Of a stretch of 64,000 nt of DNA, positions 25,905-35,714 are shown one piece after another. Source of the DNA: Ignavibacteriaceae bacterium (GTDB lineage: Bacteria; Bacteroidota; Ignavibacteria; Ignavibacteriales; Ignavibacteriaceae); contig WBUK01000013.1 in the NCBI GenBank assembly GCA_008933765.1, forward strand, positions 1 through 64,000, read 5' to 3'. The position numbers and the translations under genes are program-made. Positions within the stretch are counted from its first letter, which is position 1. Every line of letters starts with the position of its first letter. The notes under the pieces are model-generated. The model was not told where the DNA came from. It saw only the letters and a list, made by a program, of their open reading frames with translations, and did no database searches.

Positions 25905-28181
25905 ATGAGATTTTACATTCATTCACCGGAGGAAAGTAAAAACTTCCGCCTGTTTACCACACCTTTTTTCTGTGGCACTGAGCCTGTGGCACCCGACGAA
26001 ACACTTTTTCCTACAGAAATCGATTATTCTTTATTCCCAAAGAACTCCCAGCGACTGTTCATCCTGTTCGGCATCACTGAGTACAGGCAAATCCTGAACA
26101 TGAGCTATCTGACATTGCTTTTAAACAGCAAAACCAGAAGAATTACCCTTGACAGAACACGCGAAGTTATTGCCGAAATTTTTTACGGTGAAAACGGCAG
26201 GGATTTACAAGATCTGGCAGTTACTGACTCCGCGCAAATCAGAGATACTTTCCCCAAGGTTATGTTCCTCGGGGATAAAAAAATTGAGATTGACGCGAGA
26301 ATTAAAGACCTGTTAAAAGCTCCGGTCAAAAAATTTTATTACAGATTCAACTCACGGAATAAAAAATTTATTTTCAGCAGACCCTGGATAAAAAATTTAT
26401 ATCATCTCTATAACCTGCTGGTTTTCCTGCCGGATGAATACTCCGTAAATGTGCTGAATGCAAAAGTAGGGATGAAAGAACTGTTCGATTCTTTCAAAAC
26501 GATTATTGCAACTGAAAAGATAGAGGAAGATTTTACCAAAGTTTCCATGCACGATCCACTCGCTTACATCGCAATGCGTTTGAAAGAGAGGATGGATGAA
26601 TTAGACGAAAAATCGAGGCTGCTTCTTAAGAGAAGGTTCACAGACAGAATGGATATGAAAACCATAGGGAGTGAGAACTCGATCTCAGGCGAAAGGGTGC
26701 GGCAAATTGTTGTCTCTTTCATTCGTAAAGCAAAAAAAGAGTTTGTTCCTCTTGAACCCAAACTTAGAGAACACATTCTGAATCAACTGATTAAAAAAAC
26801 GGTGCCACTCGAAACCAAATTTTTGGCGCGCCCGAGTTTAGACTCAGTGACATTTATCAACATGCTTACGGCGATCTATCCCGCGCTTCCGGTAGCAATT
26901 CAACGCCCCTACCTGGCGCAAAATATCTACAGAGAAGACAACCCTTTGTATGCCATCTATGTAAAGCTGAAAGCTTATCTGAAAAATAAAGACAGGGTGC
27001 CGGTTTCAATCATTATGAATGATTTCAGCTTCCTGAAAGACTGGGATAAAGTAAATCTGTTTAAGATTGCTTTTTCCGTTACTTTTTTCAAAATTTCTGA
27101 AGAAAAAGGCACCTACTACATTCGCGGCAGGCTGAATCTGCCGGAAATGGCTGAAAATATCCTCTGGAGAAGCGATGGACCAATGCATCTGAAAGAGCTT
27201 ATCAAATCCGTAAAATCAACCTATGGAAGGGTTTATAACGATCTGAAGGTATCGCTTTGCCACATCAGAATGAACGATAATGTAATGCAGCTTGATAAAG
27301 AGCTTTTCGGGGTTGAAAAACACCTCTCCGTGCAGGGTGATCAGCTCGGCTCTCTTTTGAAAAAGGCTGCCGGCTTTCTGCAGAAAGAGAATAAAATGGT
27401 TGACGCTTCGGTTATATTTACAGAACTTAAACCCGAGTTCCCGATGCTTCGCTCGAAATATGAACTGGTGCACATCCTCAGGAAATCCGACGAAATTAAA
27501 GACCTCGGCTTCTTCTGCTTTATCCATAAATCGACTAATCTGAAAAACAGAATATTGGTGAACGACCTCCTGATCGAGGTGTTGAAAAAAAATAACAATG
27601 TTATGAGTGCAGCAGAACTGCTGAACGAAATAAACAAGTATCGGGTGGTAAGCGTTACCGGTTTTTCAAGTAAACTTAATAATGTGGGCTTCCTCGATGC
27701 CTACGGCGGTAATTTCTACGGCTTGATTGAAACAAGAGAAGAAAACATCAAAAGACTTTCCGGTAATCCACTGTTCATCTCTAAAGTTCTGATCGAAAAA
27801 GGTTTCCCCGAAAGCAGATTTTCTGACTTGGAAAAAATCTTCAAAGGGTTCGACCTTGATAAAATTGTCGAAGTTATTAATTCCGACGATTCTTTCGTGC
27901 TCTTCCCTCACCCAAAAAATGATAAAGACCGGCTTATCCTTTCAAAGAACTGGAGGCGGAACAAACTTTTCTATATCATTCTGAATGCGCAAAAGAAGCC
28001 AATTTCTATGGATGAATTTCAAAAATTCACACAACCCCTTGGGCATGATGCAAACATGTTAACGAAAATTAATTTCTATGCCCTCGGTCTCGACTATTTC
28101 AACGGCTACGCATGGGTGAAGCATAAAATTGTGCTGCCACCCGGCAGAAAAAGAAGAAGCAAGTTGCCTGAAAACAACTAA
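25905..28181 (+). CDS. large protein with sigma-region-4-like HTH and winged-helix repeats
   Basis: A 758-residue protein with no signal peptide or membrane segment. Residues about 216-283 resemble sigma-70 region 4: an acidic helix, then RRFTDRMDMKTIGSENSISG, then GERVRQIVVSFIRKAKKEF, which is close to the typical SRERVRQIE-KALRKL. The core of sigma region 2 is not seen. The C-terminal half has four segments of about 60 residues that look like HARE-HTH-type winged helices (RSDGPMHLKELIKSVKSTYG near 425, KKNNNVMSAAELLNEINKY near 562). The first 200 residues are unrecognised. It may bind DNA or RNA polymerase; the target is unknown. Confidence 0.6.
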   Translation: MRFYIHSPEESKNFRLFTTPFFCGTEPVAPDETLFPTEIDYSLFPKNSQRLFILFGITEYRQILNMSYLTLLLNSKTRRITLDRTREVIAEIFYGENGRDLQDLAVTDSAQIRDTFPKVMFLGDKKIEIDARIKDLLKAPVKKFYYRFNSRNKKFIFSRPWIKNLYHLYNLLVFLPDEYSVNVLNAKVGMKELFDSFKTIIATEKIEEDFTKVSMHDPLAYIAMRLKERMDELDEKSRLLLKRRFTDRMDMKTIGSENSISGERVRQIVVSFIRKAKKEFVPLEPKLREHILNQLIKKTVPLETKFLARPSLDSVTFINMLTAIYPALPVAIQRPYLAQNIYREDNPLYAIYVKLKAYLKNKDRVPVSIIMNDFSFLKDWDKVNLFKIAFSVTFFKISEEKGTYYIRGRLNLPEMAENILWRSDGPMHLKELIKSVKSTYGRVYNDLKVSLCHIRMNDNVMQLDKELFGVEKHLSVQGDQLGSLLKKAAGFLQKENKMVDASVIFTELKPEFPMLRSKYELVHILRKSDEIKDLGFFCFIHKSTNLKNRILVNDLLIEVLKKNNNVMSAAELLNEINKYRVVSVTGFSSKLNNVGFLDAYGGNFYGLIETREENIKRLSGNPLFISKVLIEKGFPESRFSDLEKIFKGFDLDKIVEVINSDDSFVLFPHPKNDKDRLILSKNWRRNKLFYIILNAQKKPISMDEFQKFTQPLGHDANMLTKINFYALGLDYFNGYAWVKHKIVLPPGRKRRSKLPENN

Positions 28182-28190
28182 TGAAAGTGG

Positions 28191-28241
28191 GCGGGCAAAG
28201 CCGGGCATAGTCATGGCACCGTTAGGCAAAGGCGGGCAAAA
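28191..28241. repeat. 10-12 bp GGCA-phased motif
   Basis: Just after the stop codon, GGGCAAAGCC, GGGCATAGTCAT, GGCACCGTTA, GGCAAAGGCG and GGCAAAAACG follow each other with a spacing of 10-12 bases, about one DNA turn. The GCGGGCAAA core recurs 41 bases apart. Confidence 0.5.
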
Positions 28242-28327
28242 ACGCCGAAACCATGTATTCGCTACTATGGAACGCCACCGGCATGCTCCGGCACAGGCGG
28301 GTAAAATCGCGTAAATTATTACACAAC

Positions 28328-28367
28328 AAAAAAGGCTGCCGGAACCCGGCAGCCTTTCTTTTTCTGC
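28328..28367. terminator. bidirectional terminator between convergent genes
   Basis: AGGCTGCCGG and CCGGCAGCCT make a 10-bp stem with a 3-base loop, with A/T runs on both sides. It separates the sigma-like gene (+) from pepT (-). Confidence 0.9.
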
Positions 28368-28403
28368 GCTTTTGGCGCAATCAATGCTTAATTGTATTCT
28401 TCT

Positions 28404-29654
28404 TTAAGCTTTATCTTCCCATACATTGGCAAGAGTAACTATATTCCTGACCGACATTTCCATATCCTGTACCGCTACCCACTCAGTGGCTGCGTGGAAG
28501 TTATGCCCACCGGCAAACAGGTTCGGTGTTGGGATGCCCATGTAACTTAAGCGCGAACCATCCGTTCCGCCACGAATAGCAGATTGAATCGGCGGAATGC
28601 CCAGCCGCTTCAGCGCTTCTAATGCGTTGGCTTCAACCTCAGGGTACTGGTCGAGCACATATTTCATGTTTCTGTACTGTTCCTGTACCTGAAACTCGTA
28701 GCGCGCACCCGGGTAGTCGTTCACAACACTCTCTAACAGGTTCTCAAGGTATCTTTCAAATTCCTTCAGTTTTTCATCGATAAAATCGCGAATAATAAAC
28801 TTCAGAACCGTTTTCTCCTCCATTCCGTTGAAGGCAACACAGTGCACATACCCCTCGCGCCCTTCGGTGGTTTCCGGGCAGAGTGTGTTTTTCGGCAGCA
28901 TTTCCATAAACCGTGAAGCAACCCTGATCGAGTTAATCATCTTACCTTTTGCGTAGCCCGGGTGAACATTCTTTCCGTAAATCGTGATTACCACAGCATC
29001 GGCACTGAAAGTTTCCGTTTCAACCTCGCCGCGGCTCGAGCCGTCAATCGTATAAGCATATTTTGCCCCGAAGCCCTCCACATCAAAATGCTCGGTGCCT
29101 CTTCCTACTTCCTCATCGGGTGTGAAGCAGATTTTAATCGTTCCGTGTTTCACTTCCGGGTGCTGTATAAGATAGTTCAGGGCGTCCATAATTGCTGCAA
29201 CGCCCGCTTTATCATCAGCGCCAAGCAGCGTGGTGCCGTCGGTGGTTATAATATCGTAACCGATCATACCTTTCAGTTCGGGGTTCGACTCAACATCAAT
29301 CACCTTGGAAGTGTCGCCGGGCAGAACGATATCGCCGCCCTCATAATTTTTGTGGATAATCGGCTTAACATCTTTGCCGCTGACCGCCGGCGATGTATCA
29401 ACATGCGCAATGAACCCAACCACCGGCACTTCTTTCGATGAGTTCGAGGGAAGTGTTGCGTAAACATAGCCGTGCTCGTCCAGATGTGCATCTTTCAGCC
29501 CCAGTTCCAACAATTCTTCCACCAAAATGCGGGAAAGATCCAGCTGCTTTTGTGTCGTCGGGAACTCGGGCGCTTCATCGTCAGACTGAGTATCGATCTT
29601 TACATATTTAAGAAATCTGTCAACTACCGTGAATTTATAATCCGGATTAAACAT
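28404..29654 (-). CDS. pepT: peptidase T (tripeptide aminopeptidase)
   Basis: A zinc-dependent cytoplasmic aminopeptidase of the M20 family that cleaves N-terminal residues of tripeptides. The metal-site segments are VGFIAHVDTSPAVSG, LGADDKAGVAAIMDAL, CFTPDEEVGRGTEHFD and TIDGSSRGEVETETF, with the late GGTDGSRLSYMGIPTPNLFAGGHNFHA. At 416 residues it has the normal length. A GGGAGAA ribosome site precedes the ATG at 29654. It is transcribed away from the ATP-grasp gene. Confidence 0.95.
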   Translation of the reverse strand: MFNPDYKFTVVDRFLKYVKIDTQSDDEAPEFPTTQKQLDLSRILVEELLELGLKDAHLDEHGYVYATLPSNSSKEVPVVGFIAHVDTSPAVSGKDVKPIIHKNYEGGDIVLPGDTSKVIDVESNPELKGMIGYDIITTDGTTLLGADDKAGVAAIMDALNYLIQHPEVKHGTIKICFTPDEEVGRGTEHFDVEGFGAKYAYTIDGSSRGEVETETFSADAVVITIYGKNVHPGYAKGKMINSIRVASRFMEMLPKNTLCPETTEGREGYVHCVAFNGMEEKTVLKFIIRDFIDEKLKEFERYLENLLESVVNDYPGARYEFQVQEQYRNMKYVLDQYPEVEANALEALKRLGIPPIQSAIRGGTDGSRLSYMGIPTPNLFAGGHNFHAATEWVAVQDMEMSVRNIVTLANVWEDKA

Positions 29655-29840
29655 TCTTTTCTCCCGTTAATTTTTAAAAACAGATAACAATTATAGAAAA
29701 AAATCCCACAACTTTCAACTGTTTTTTCTGTCAGTCTTTTTTTATATCTTAATAATTGCAATTTCTTTTTATGAATGTCTTTCTTGTTTCACCATAAAAC
29801 TCTATTTTACTAAACGGAAATTTTTAATATAGGTATAATC

Positions 29841-31052
29841 ATGTCTGAACAAAAAAAGAAAACGATACTTTGTATTTCAAGTTACTTCAAAGGAAGTGAA
29901 TTCCTGGTTGCCGCCCATAATTTTGGATGGCGCGTAATTTTTATTACTTCTGAAAGTCTTAAAGACGAAAACTGGCCCCGCGAAAGTATCGACGACCTCT
30001 ACTTTATGCCCGATATTAAAAAAGAATGGAATATTGCCGACCTCCTGAAAGCCGTCAGCTATATTGCAAGAACTGTGGTGATCGACAGAATTGTTGCCCT
30101 TGATGATTTCGATGTGGAAAAAGCAGCTACCCTTCGTGAACACCTCCGTGTGCCCGGTATGGGTGAAACCACGATGAGATATTTCCGCGATAAATATTCG
30201 ATGCGGATGAAAGCCCGCGAAAAAGGGGTGCTCGTCCCCGAGTTTGTCCATGTGCTCAACCATGAAATGATCAACGATTTTATGATCCGAAGGGAGCCGC
30301 CGTATATCCTGAAACCGAGAATGCAGGCAGGTTCCATCGGTATGAAAAAACTTGAGTCTCGGGAGGCAGCCTGGGAAATGATTAACGCCCTCGGCGATGA
30401 ACAATCAGATTACCTGATGGAAAAATTCATCCCGGGCGACATTTTCCATGTCGATTCTATTATTCAAAATCACGAAATTCGTTTTGCTGTCGTAAGCGCA
30501 TACGGCTTACCTCCGCTTGAAGTTGCACACGAAGGGAGGGTTTTCACTACAAGAACCGTGCTCCCCGGTAGCGAAGACGACATCAGAATGAAAGAAATGA
30601 ACGCAAATGTGATGAAAGACCTCGGTATGAAAACCGGCGTTAACCACACAGAGTTTATTAAAGGGTACGACGGAAAAATCTACTTCCTTGAAACTTCCGC
30701 TCGCGTCGGAGGCGCAAATATCGTGGAGCTGATTAAAGCCGCAACAGGGCTTTCTCTCTGGGAAGAGTGGGCAAGGTTGGAGACACTTCCCGACGGTAAA
30801 AAATATAAAACTCCTAAACTGAAGAAAAACCACTCGGCGCTTATCAATTCCCTTGCGAAACAAGAGTGGCCCGATATGAACGCTTTTACCGAGCCGGAAG
30901 TTGTCTGGAGGCTTTCAAAACAATACCACGCCGGTCTGGTGATTTCTTCACCTAAGTATGAGAGAATTACCCAACTTTTGGAGGAATATGTCGGGCGTTT
31001 TTATAAAGATTTTTTCCATACTTTGCCTATGGGCGACAAAGCCGCCAACTGA
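29841..31052 (+). CDS. ATP-grasp domain protein
   Basis: A 403-residue ATP-grasp ligase of unknown substrate. The N-terminal half (ILCISSYFKGSEFLVAAHNFGWRVIFITSES) is a Rossmann-like pre-ATP-grasp domain. The ATP site is seen in PPYILKPRMQAGSIGMKKLES, and the metal-binding strand in YFLETSARVGGANIVELIKAATG. It resembles the ATP-grasp enzymes related to carbamoyl-phosphate synthase and to biotin carboxylase (DUF4343-like), but no specific pathway is indicated. It is followed after 14 bases by a lipoprotein gene. Confidence 0.75.
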   Translation: MSEQKKKTILCISSYFKGSEFLVAAHNFGWRVIFITSESLKDENWPRESIDDLYFMPDIKKEWNIADLLKAVSYIARTVVIDRIVALDDFDVEKAATLREHLRVPGMGETTMRYFRDKYSMRMKAREKGVLVPEFVHVLNHEMINDFMIRREPPYILKPRMQAGSIGMKKLESREAAWEMINALGDEQSDYLMEKFIPGDIFHVDSIIQNHEIRFAVVSAYGLPPLEVAHEGRVFTTRTVLPGSEDDIRMKEMNANVMKDLGMKTGVNHTEFIKGYDGKIYFLETSARVGGANIVELIKAATGLSLWEEWARLETLPDGKKYKTPKLKKNHSALINSLAKQEWPDMNAFTEPEVVWRLSKQYHAGLVISSPKYERITQLLEEYVGRFYKDFFHTLPMGDKAAN

Positions 31053-31066
31053 GGTTTTACCAATAA

Positions 31067-31741
31067 ATGAAAAAATTATCTCTTTTTTGGGCGCCCGTTC
31101 TCCTCGTTTTATTACTTTTTAGCGGCTGTCTTGAATACACACAGGATGGAGAAATTAACCGCGACGGCAGCGGAGAAATGAAAATCCGATACTCTTTCAG
31201 CGGTCCCGACATGCAAAAAAGGGAACTTGCCGGGCAGTACGACACGCTGAATATCCGCCGTGAGCACACCAATGAAGCCTATACCTTTAAAAAAATATCT
31301 TCCGGTTTCGACGAAAAAGGTAACTGGTTCGCAGAAATTGAAATTGCTTTCAAAAATGTGAACGACCTTAGCAAAGCAAAAATGTTCAACCGCTTCGAGT
31401 TTAACTTCACCGATGGTGCCGCTGGGCAGTATAAATTCACGCAATACATCCGCCCCCCTTCTGATTTGAACAAGGGGGGAAGTGGTTTTGACGAAACATT
31501 TTACTACCGCTTCGATGGTGAAGTTGTATCCCACAATGCACAAAAAGTTGAAGGCGACACCTACATCTGGCACTTCGCCCTGAACGAAATAGGTGACGGT
31601 AAATACATCGAAGCCACCTTTGCACCCGCCCCACCCTTTAACTATTTCTACCTCATCGCCGGCTGCGTGGTTGTGGTTATCGCAGCCGTTTGGGTTTTAA
31701 TTAAGAGAAAGATGAAGAAGGAAAGCACCGCTGAAATATGA
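31067..31741 (+). CDS. LppM-like lipoprotein with C-terminal membrane helix
   Basis: A 224-residue protein with a lipobox (LLFSGC, Cys21), followed by CLEYTQDGEINRDGSGEMKIRYSF, which matches the start of the LppM/DUF3153 family (membrane-anchored proteins with a beta domain). A C-terminal helix (FYLIAGCVVVVIAAVWVLI) is followed by basic residues. It is probably periplasmic and membrane-anchored at both ends. Its function is unknown. The last codons of this gene are copied 72 bp further on (31699-31799). Confidence 0.7.
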   Translation: MKKLSLFWAPVLLVLLLFSGCLEYTQDGEINRDGSGEMKIRYSFSGPDMQKRELAGQYDTLNIRREHTNEAYTFKKISSGFDEKGNWFAEIEIAFKNVNDLSKAKMFNRFEFNFTDGAAGQYKFTQYIRPPSDLNKGGSGFDETFYYRFDGEVVSHNAQKVEGDTYIWHFALNEIGDGKYIEATFAPAPPFNYFYLIAGCVVVVIAAVWVLIKRKMKKESTAEI

Positions 31742-31799
31742 GGTAATGCTTCAATAATCTTTTGGCTTCAAATTAAGAGAAAGATGAAGAAGGAAAGCA
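31699..31799. repeat. 29-bp direct repeat, 72 bp apart, at a gene end
   Basis: AATTAAGAGAAAGATGAAGA plus GGAAAGCA-type sequence is identical over 29 bases at 31699-31727, inside the end of the LppM-like gene, and at 31771-31799, past its stop. The remainder of 31742-32078 is AT-rich and carries the presumed cas promoter; I see no gene in it. Confidence 0.95.
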
Positions 31800-32078
31800 T
31801 AACCCCGGATGCGCAAAGAAACGGGCAGGGCGTCGCTTGGGTTTCGTTCAAAAGGGATGAGGGATAAAGCGGGTATCTTTTGGCTATTCTTATTCTTATT
31901 TAGGGCGGTTTAAAAACCTAAAGGTACTGTTGTTTCCGAAACAGCCGTAAAAAAATATCATTGAATGATAATTTTTTACTTTTTAATAAAATTTTTTAAA
32001 AATCTGTTTTTTATTTGGAAAAAATAAAATAACTTTACTCTTATTAATTAAAGAATTAACATTAAGATTGGTAAAGTT

Positions 32079-34001
32079 ATGAACGACAGAGCTGTTACCG
32101 CAATTGGAAGAGTTTATAAAGAAACTCTTAATCAAAATGGATTACGGGAACTTTGGGAATTGTATTCTGAAAATATGTTTCCGGGAGTTAATCACACCAT
32201 CATTTCCCCTGTTTTCAATATCAACCGTCAAGATGATTCACTCACCGTTTCTTTCTCACATGTTGATATCCGTGAATGCAGTGAGGACTCTTATGTAAAA
32301 TATGCTTACCATAAAGATGGTACACGAAGTGGTGATATTACATTTACAACAAAATTTGGCTCTTTTGAGGACACTACACACTATAAAAACAAAAAAGTTG
32401 ATACTATCCTTAATTTAGTTATACCCAAATTGCGCAAACTTGAGGGCGATGGATTAGATGAAGAAAAGGAAATCTTGTTACAAGTGCAAGCTCTTTGGCG
32501 CGAAAAGATTGTTGAGATAAATCGGCAATTATTTGACCTTTATTCTACTTTGGATAAAGAAAAAAAATCCAAGTGCGGATTGTCCGTTGTTTTTTTTGAT
32601 CGCGATGAAATGATATTCCCAAATCGGTTTTTAATAATTAAAGAAGCCTTGAATGATCATGCAATTGAAGGTTCAAAAGTTTTTAACCATGAATTATCTG
32701 TAGGCGAGAATGCTAAATGTTCGATTTGTTTTGAAGAAAAAAAAGAACTACATGGATTTGCCTCACCATTTAAATATTATACTGTCGATAAACGGGGTTA
32801 TTTGGCAAATTATTTTAATATTAACTTGGCCTGGAAAAACTATCCGGTTTGTTCTGATTGTACAACTGACTTTTACCTTGGTGGAAGATTTATCACCAAT
32901 GAGTTAAGTTATTCTTTCTACGACAGACCTTTCATGGCCATCCCAAAACTACTTACTTCAAATCATGAACAGATGAAAAAAGTAGTAAAACTATTTAAAA
33001 AATACAATTCTGAAGTTAACTCTAATGTAAAACTATTCGAAGATAGAATAATGACCTTGATGGCTGAACAAAATAATTTTTTTAATGTTGATTTGATATT
33101 CTTTGAAAGAGATAGTAAAACAAAGGCTATTAAACTAAAAACCCACATTGAAGAAATTTTCCCCTCTCGTTTCAGGAAAATATTTGTTGAAGCACGAGAT
33201 TATGTTGATACACACATAATATTTAAAGAATTTCTCACCTTTGAAAAAGAAATCGAAAAACGAACTGAACAAAAAAAGTTCTATAGAATAAATTTTAATT
33301 TCGGAAAACTTCTGTCTTTCTTAAATAAAGAAGACTATTACATAATTTACTCTGTTTTTAACGGAACTGAGATCAGTCTTCAGCTTCTTTATTCACAATT
33401 CATCAATAAATACCGAAAAAGATATGATAAAAAGTTTATTAAAAAGGAGGTCAACGGCAATAAATATTACTGGCGGGAAATGATTATTGATGCCATGGCG
33501 GTCATCTATTTTCTTAACTACACAGGTTCACTAAATATTATATCACAAAATTATGAGGCTAAAATGCAACAAGAAACGGAGCAAAAAAGCAAGAGAGCTA
33601 TTAATATCGAACGCCTGCAGGAGTTTATCAAAGAAAACCATCTTTTCTTCGATAAAAAATATAAAGTCGGTATTTATCTCTTAGGTGTGCTGGTTCGACT
33701 TGTTATGAATACCCAATGGAGTGAACTTAAAAGCACTCCTTTTGAAAAAAAGCTTAAGGGCTATAAAATATCCGGAAAAGATGTAGGAAATATTTATGTT
33801 GAAGCACTTGCTAAACTTCAACAGTATTACGACATTAACGCTTACGGTAACCTAAGGAAATTAATGACTGAATATTTCAATCTATTAATGCCCGAAATTA
33901 AAGCAGCTCCATCAGCTGAAATTTCTTTCTATTTTGTTTCAGGAATTGAAACACAGTTCATTTTTAAACAACAATCTGAAACGGGAGAAAACAATGAGTA
34001 A
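32079..34001 (+). CDS. cas8b: type I-B Cascade large subunit Cas8b (Csh1/TM1802 type)
   Basis: This is the large subunit of the type I-B surveillance complex, which senses the PAM and recruits Cas3. At 640 residues it is of the TM1802/Csh1 type: it opens IGRVYKETLNQNGLRELW and has a zinc-binding pair CSICFEEK...CSDCTTDFYLG at about residues 213-266. It is the first cas gene, has visibly higher A+T than the flanking genes, and its stop overlaps the cas7 start by eight bases. The match rests on the zinc pair, length and position, since Cas8 sequences diverge strongly. Confidence 0.85.
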   Translation: MNDRAVTAIGRVYKETLNQNGLRELWELYSENMFPGVNHTIISPVFNINRQDDSLTVSFSHVDIRECSEDSYVKYAYHKDGTRSGDITFTTKFGSFEDTTHYKNKKVDTILNLVIPKLRKLEGDGLDEEKEILLQVQALWREKIVEINRQLFDLYSTLDKEKKSKCGLSVVFFDRDEMIFPNRFLIIKEALNDHAIEGSKVFNHELSVGENAKCSICFEEKKELHGFASPFKYYTVDKRGYLANYFNINLAWKNYPVCSDCTTDFYLGGRFITNELSYSFYDRPFMAIPKLLTSNHEQMKKVVKLFKKYNSEVNSNVKLFEDRIMTLMAEQNNFFNVDLIFFERDSKTKAIKLKTHIEEIFPSRFRKIFVEARDYVDTHIIFKEFLTFEKEIEKRTEQKKFYRINFNFGKLLSFLNKEDYYIIYSVFNGTEISLQLLYSQFINKYRKRYDKKFIKKEVNGNKYYWREMIIDAMAVIYFLNYTGSLNIISQNYEAKMQQETEQKSKRAINIERLQEFIKENHLFFDKKYKVGIYLLGVLVRLVMNTQWSELKSTPFEKKLKGYKISGKDVGNIYVEALAKLQQYYDINAYGNLRKLMTEYFNLLMPEIKAAPSAEISFYFVSGIETQFIFKQQSETGENNE

Positions 34002-34935
34002 CATCATCAACAACAAAACTGAATTATTGTTTTTATACGACATCGAAAACGCAAATCCGAACGGCGATCCGTTAAATGAAAACCGCCCAAGGTTCGATTC
34101 CGAAACCAACACCGCTTTGGTTTCAGATGTCAGGCTGAAAAGAACCATCAGAGATTATTGGTATGAATATGAAGGATTTAACGGCGAAGGTGATAAAGAC
34201 ATTTTCGTCAGAGAAACCTTCTACCAGGATGAAAAAGACCCACTAAAATCTTTTGTAAAAGATGGTAAAAGAAGAGCAAAAGATTTTAACGAAGAAAAAA
34301 ATGATATATTGAACAGATGTATCGATATTCGTGTTTTCGGTGGCGTTATTCCTCTCGATAAAAATTCTATAACTTTTACCGGACCGGTTCAGTTCCAGAT
34401 GGGACGCTCTCTAAACTCAGTTGAGGTTATCACTGAACAAGGGACAGGCGCTTTTGCAAGCAAAGTAGATGCTAAACAGGATACTTTCCGTACCGAATAC
34501 AAACTCCCCTACGCAGTTATAGGATTCAACGGAATTATAAATGATAAAGCTGCGAAAATATCTTTAATGACTGAGGATGATAAAAACTTGCTCTATAAAG
34601 GGATGTGGGAAGGTACAAAAAACCTTATTACCCGCTCAAAATTTGGGCAAAACCCTTTGTTGTTTCTTGCTATTACTTTTAACGGATCTTTTTACCTCGG
34701 AAGATTGAGACAGAAATTAAATTTGATCCCAAAAGAGAAGGAAGATTCAATTCGTTCTGTAAAGGATTATAAATTAGACTTGACCGACTTGATCGACGCT
34801 CTCAAAAAAGTTAAGGATAAGGTTCTGAACATCGAAATTCGTGTTGATCCCGACCTTAAAACGATTTATAACGGTAACGATGTTATATTAAAGGAAGGCA
34901 AATCAGAGTCTGTTGACGCCATCTTCCCGGCTTAA
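33994..34935 (+). CDS. cas7: type I-B backbone protein Cas7 (Csh2)
   Basis: It is the crRNA-binding backbone subunit of the complex, used in several copies. The N-terminal ELLFLYDIENANPNGDPLNENRPRFD and VSDVRLKRTIRDYW are the hallmark of Csh2/Cas7b. The ATG at 33994 behind GGGAG is chosen over upstream codons; 313 residues is normal. It overlaps cas8b by eight bases and precedes cas5 by 17. Confidence 0.95.
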   Translation: MSNIINNKTELLFLYDIENANPNGDPLNENRPRFDSETNTALVSDVRLKRTIRDYWYEYEGFNGEGDKDIFVRETFYQDEKDPLKSFVKDGKRRAKDFNEEKNDILNRCIDIRVFGGVIPLDKNSITFTGPVQFQMGRSLNSVEVITEQGTGAFASKVDAKQDTFRTEYKLPYAVIGFNGIINDKAAKISLMTEDDKNLLYKGMWEGTKNLITRSKFGQNPLLFLAITFNGSFYLGRLRQKLNLIPKEKEDSIRSVKDYKLDLTDLIDALKKVKDKVLNIEIRVDPDLKTIYNGNDVILKEGKSESVDAIFPA

Positions 34936-34952
34936 GCCGGACGGAGTATAAA

Positions 34953-35714
34953 ATGAAAATTCTGATTTTTGATATCTCCGGTGAGTTCGCTCATTTCCGG
35001 AAATTCAACACTACAAGTTCACCCCTGACTTACACCATCCCGACACGGACAGCAATAACCGGGCTGCTCGGTGCGATTGTGGGTTTCGGAAGAGAAGAGT
35101 TCTACCAACATTTCTCTAAAGAGAAAGCTTCTGTTGCCGTTCAGGTAATCAGTCCGATAAAGAAACAAGGGTTTGGTTTTAATCTGATTAATACTGAATC
35201 ACCTAAAGAAAATATGTTTAGGATTAAAAACAGAACTCAGGTGAAGTTTGAATTCGTTACTAATCCTTCGTACAGAATCTTTTTGGCTCTTAAAGATAAG
35301 AAGTTGTTCGATGAACTCGAAGATAGGATCAAAAGAAAAAGTTTCAATTTCCAGCCCTATCTCGGATTGGCGCAGCTTACCTCCGATGTTAATTTCGTAG
35401 CTACTGTTGAGGCTTCGGAAGTTTCTGCAACTGAAAAAGTGGAGATCATTTCTGCGCTCAGCATGAACAGGTGTAAAGGTGAAAATATTGAAATTAACCC
35501 TGATTTCAAATATTCCTCAGCAATTATGCCCGTTGAAATGATTATTGACACCGAAGATACAACTGTTACCCCCTCACCGGACGGCGGGCTTCCTAAGAAC
35601 AGGAAAACAACTGAGTATGCGGAAGTGATTTATGAAACTACCGGTAAACCGATTACAATAACGGTTGATTCGTACATTAAAGTGGAAGGCTATGGAAATA
35701 TCCTTTTCTTATGA
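34953..35714 (+). CDS. cas5: type I-B Cas5
   Basis: It binds the 5' handle of the crRNA at the end of the backbone. The RAMP-like N-terminus KILIFDISGEFAHFRKFNTT and the glycine-rich PTRTAITGLLGAIVGFGREEFY are typical of the Cas5b/Cas5h family. At 253 residues it is full length. Its last 23 bases overlap the cas3 start. Confidence 0.93.
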   Translation: MKILIFDISGEFAHFRKFNTTSSPLTYTIPTRTAITGLLGAIVGFGREEFYQHFSKEKASVAVQVISPIKKQGFGFNLINTESPKENMFRIKNRTQVKFEFVTNPSYRIFLALKDKKLFDELEDRIKRKSFNFQPYLGLAQLTSDVNFVATVEASEVSATEKVEIISALSMNRCKGENIEINPDFKYSSAIMPVEMIIDTEDTTVTPSPDGGLPKNRKTTEYAEVIYETTGKPITITVDSYIKVEGYGNILFL

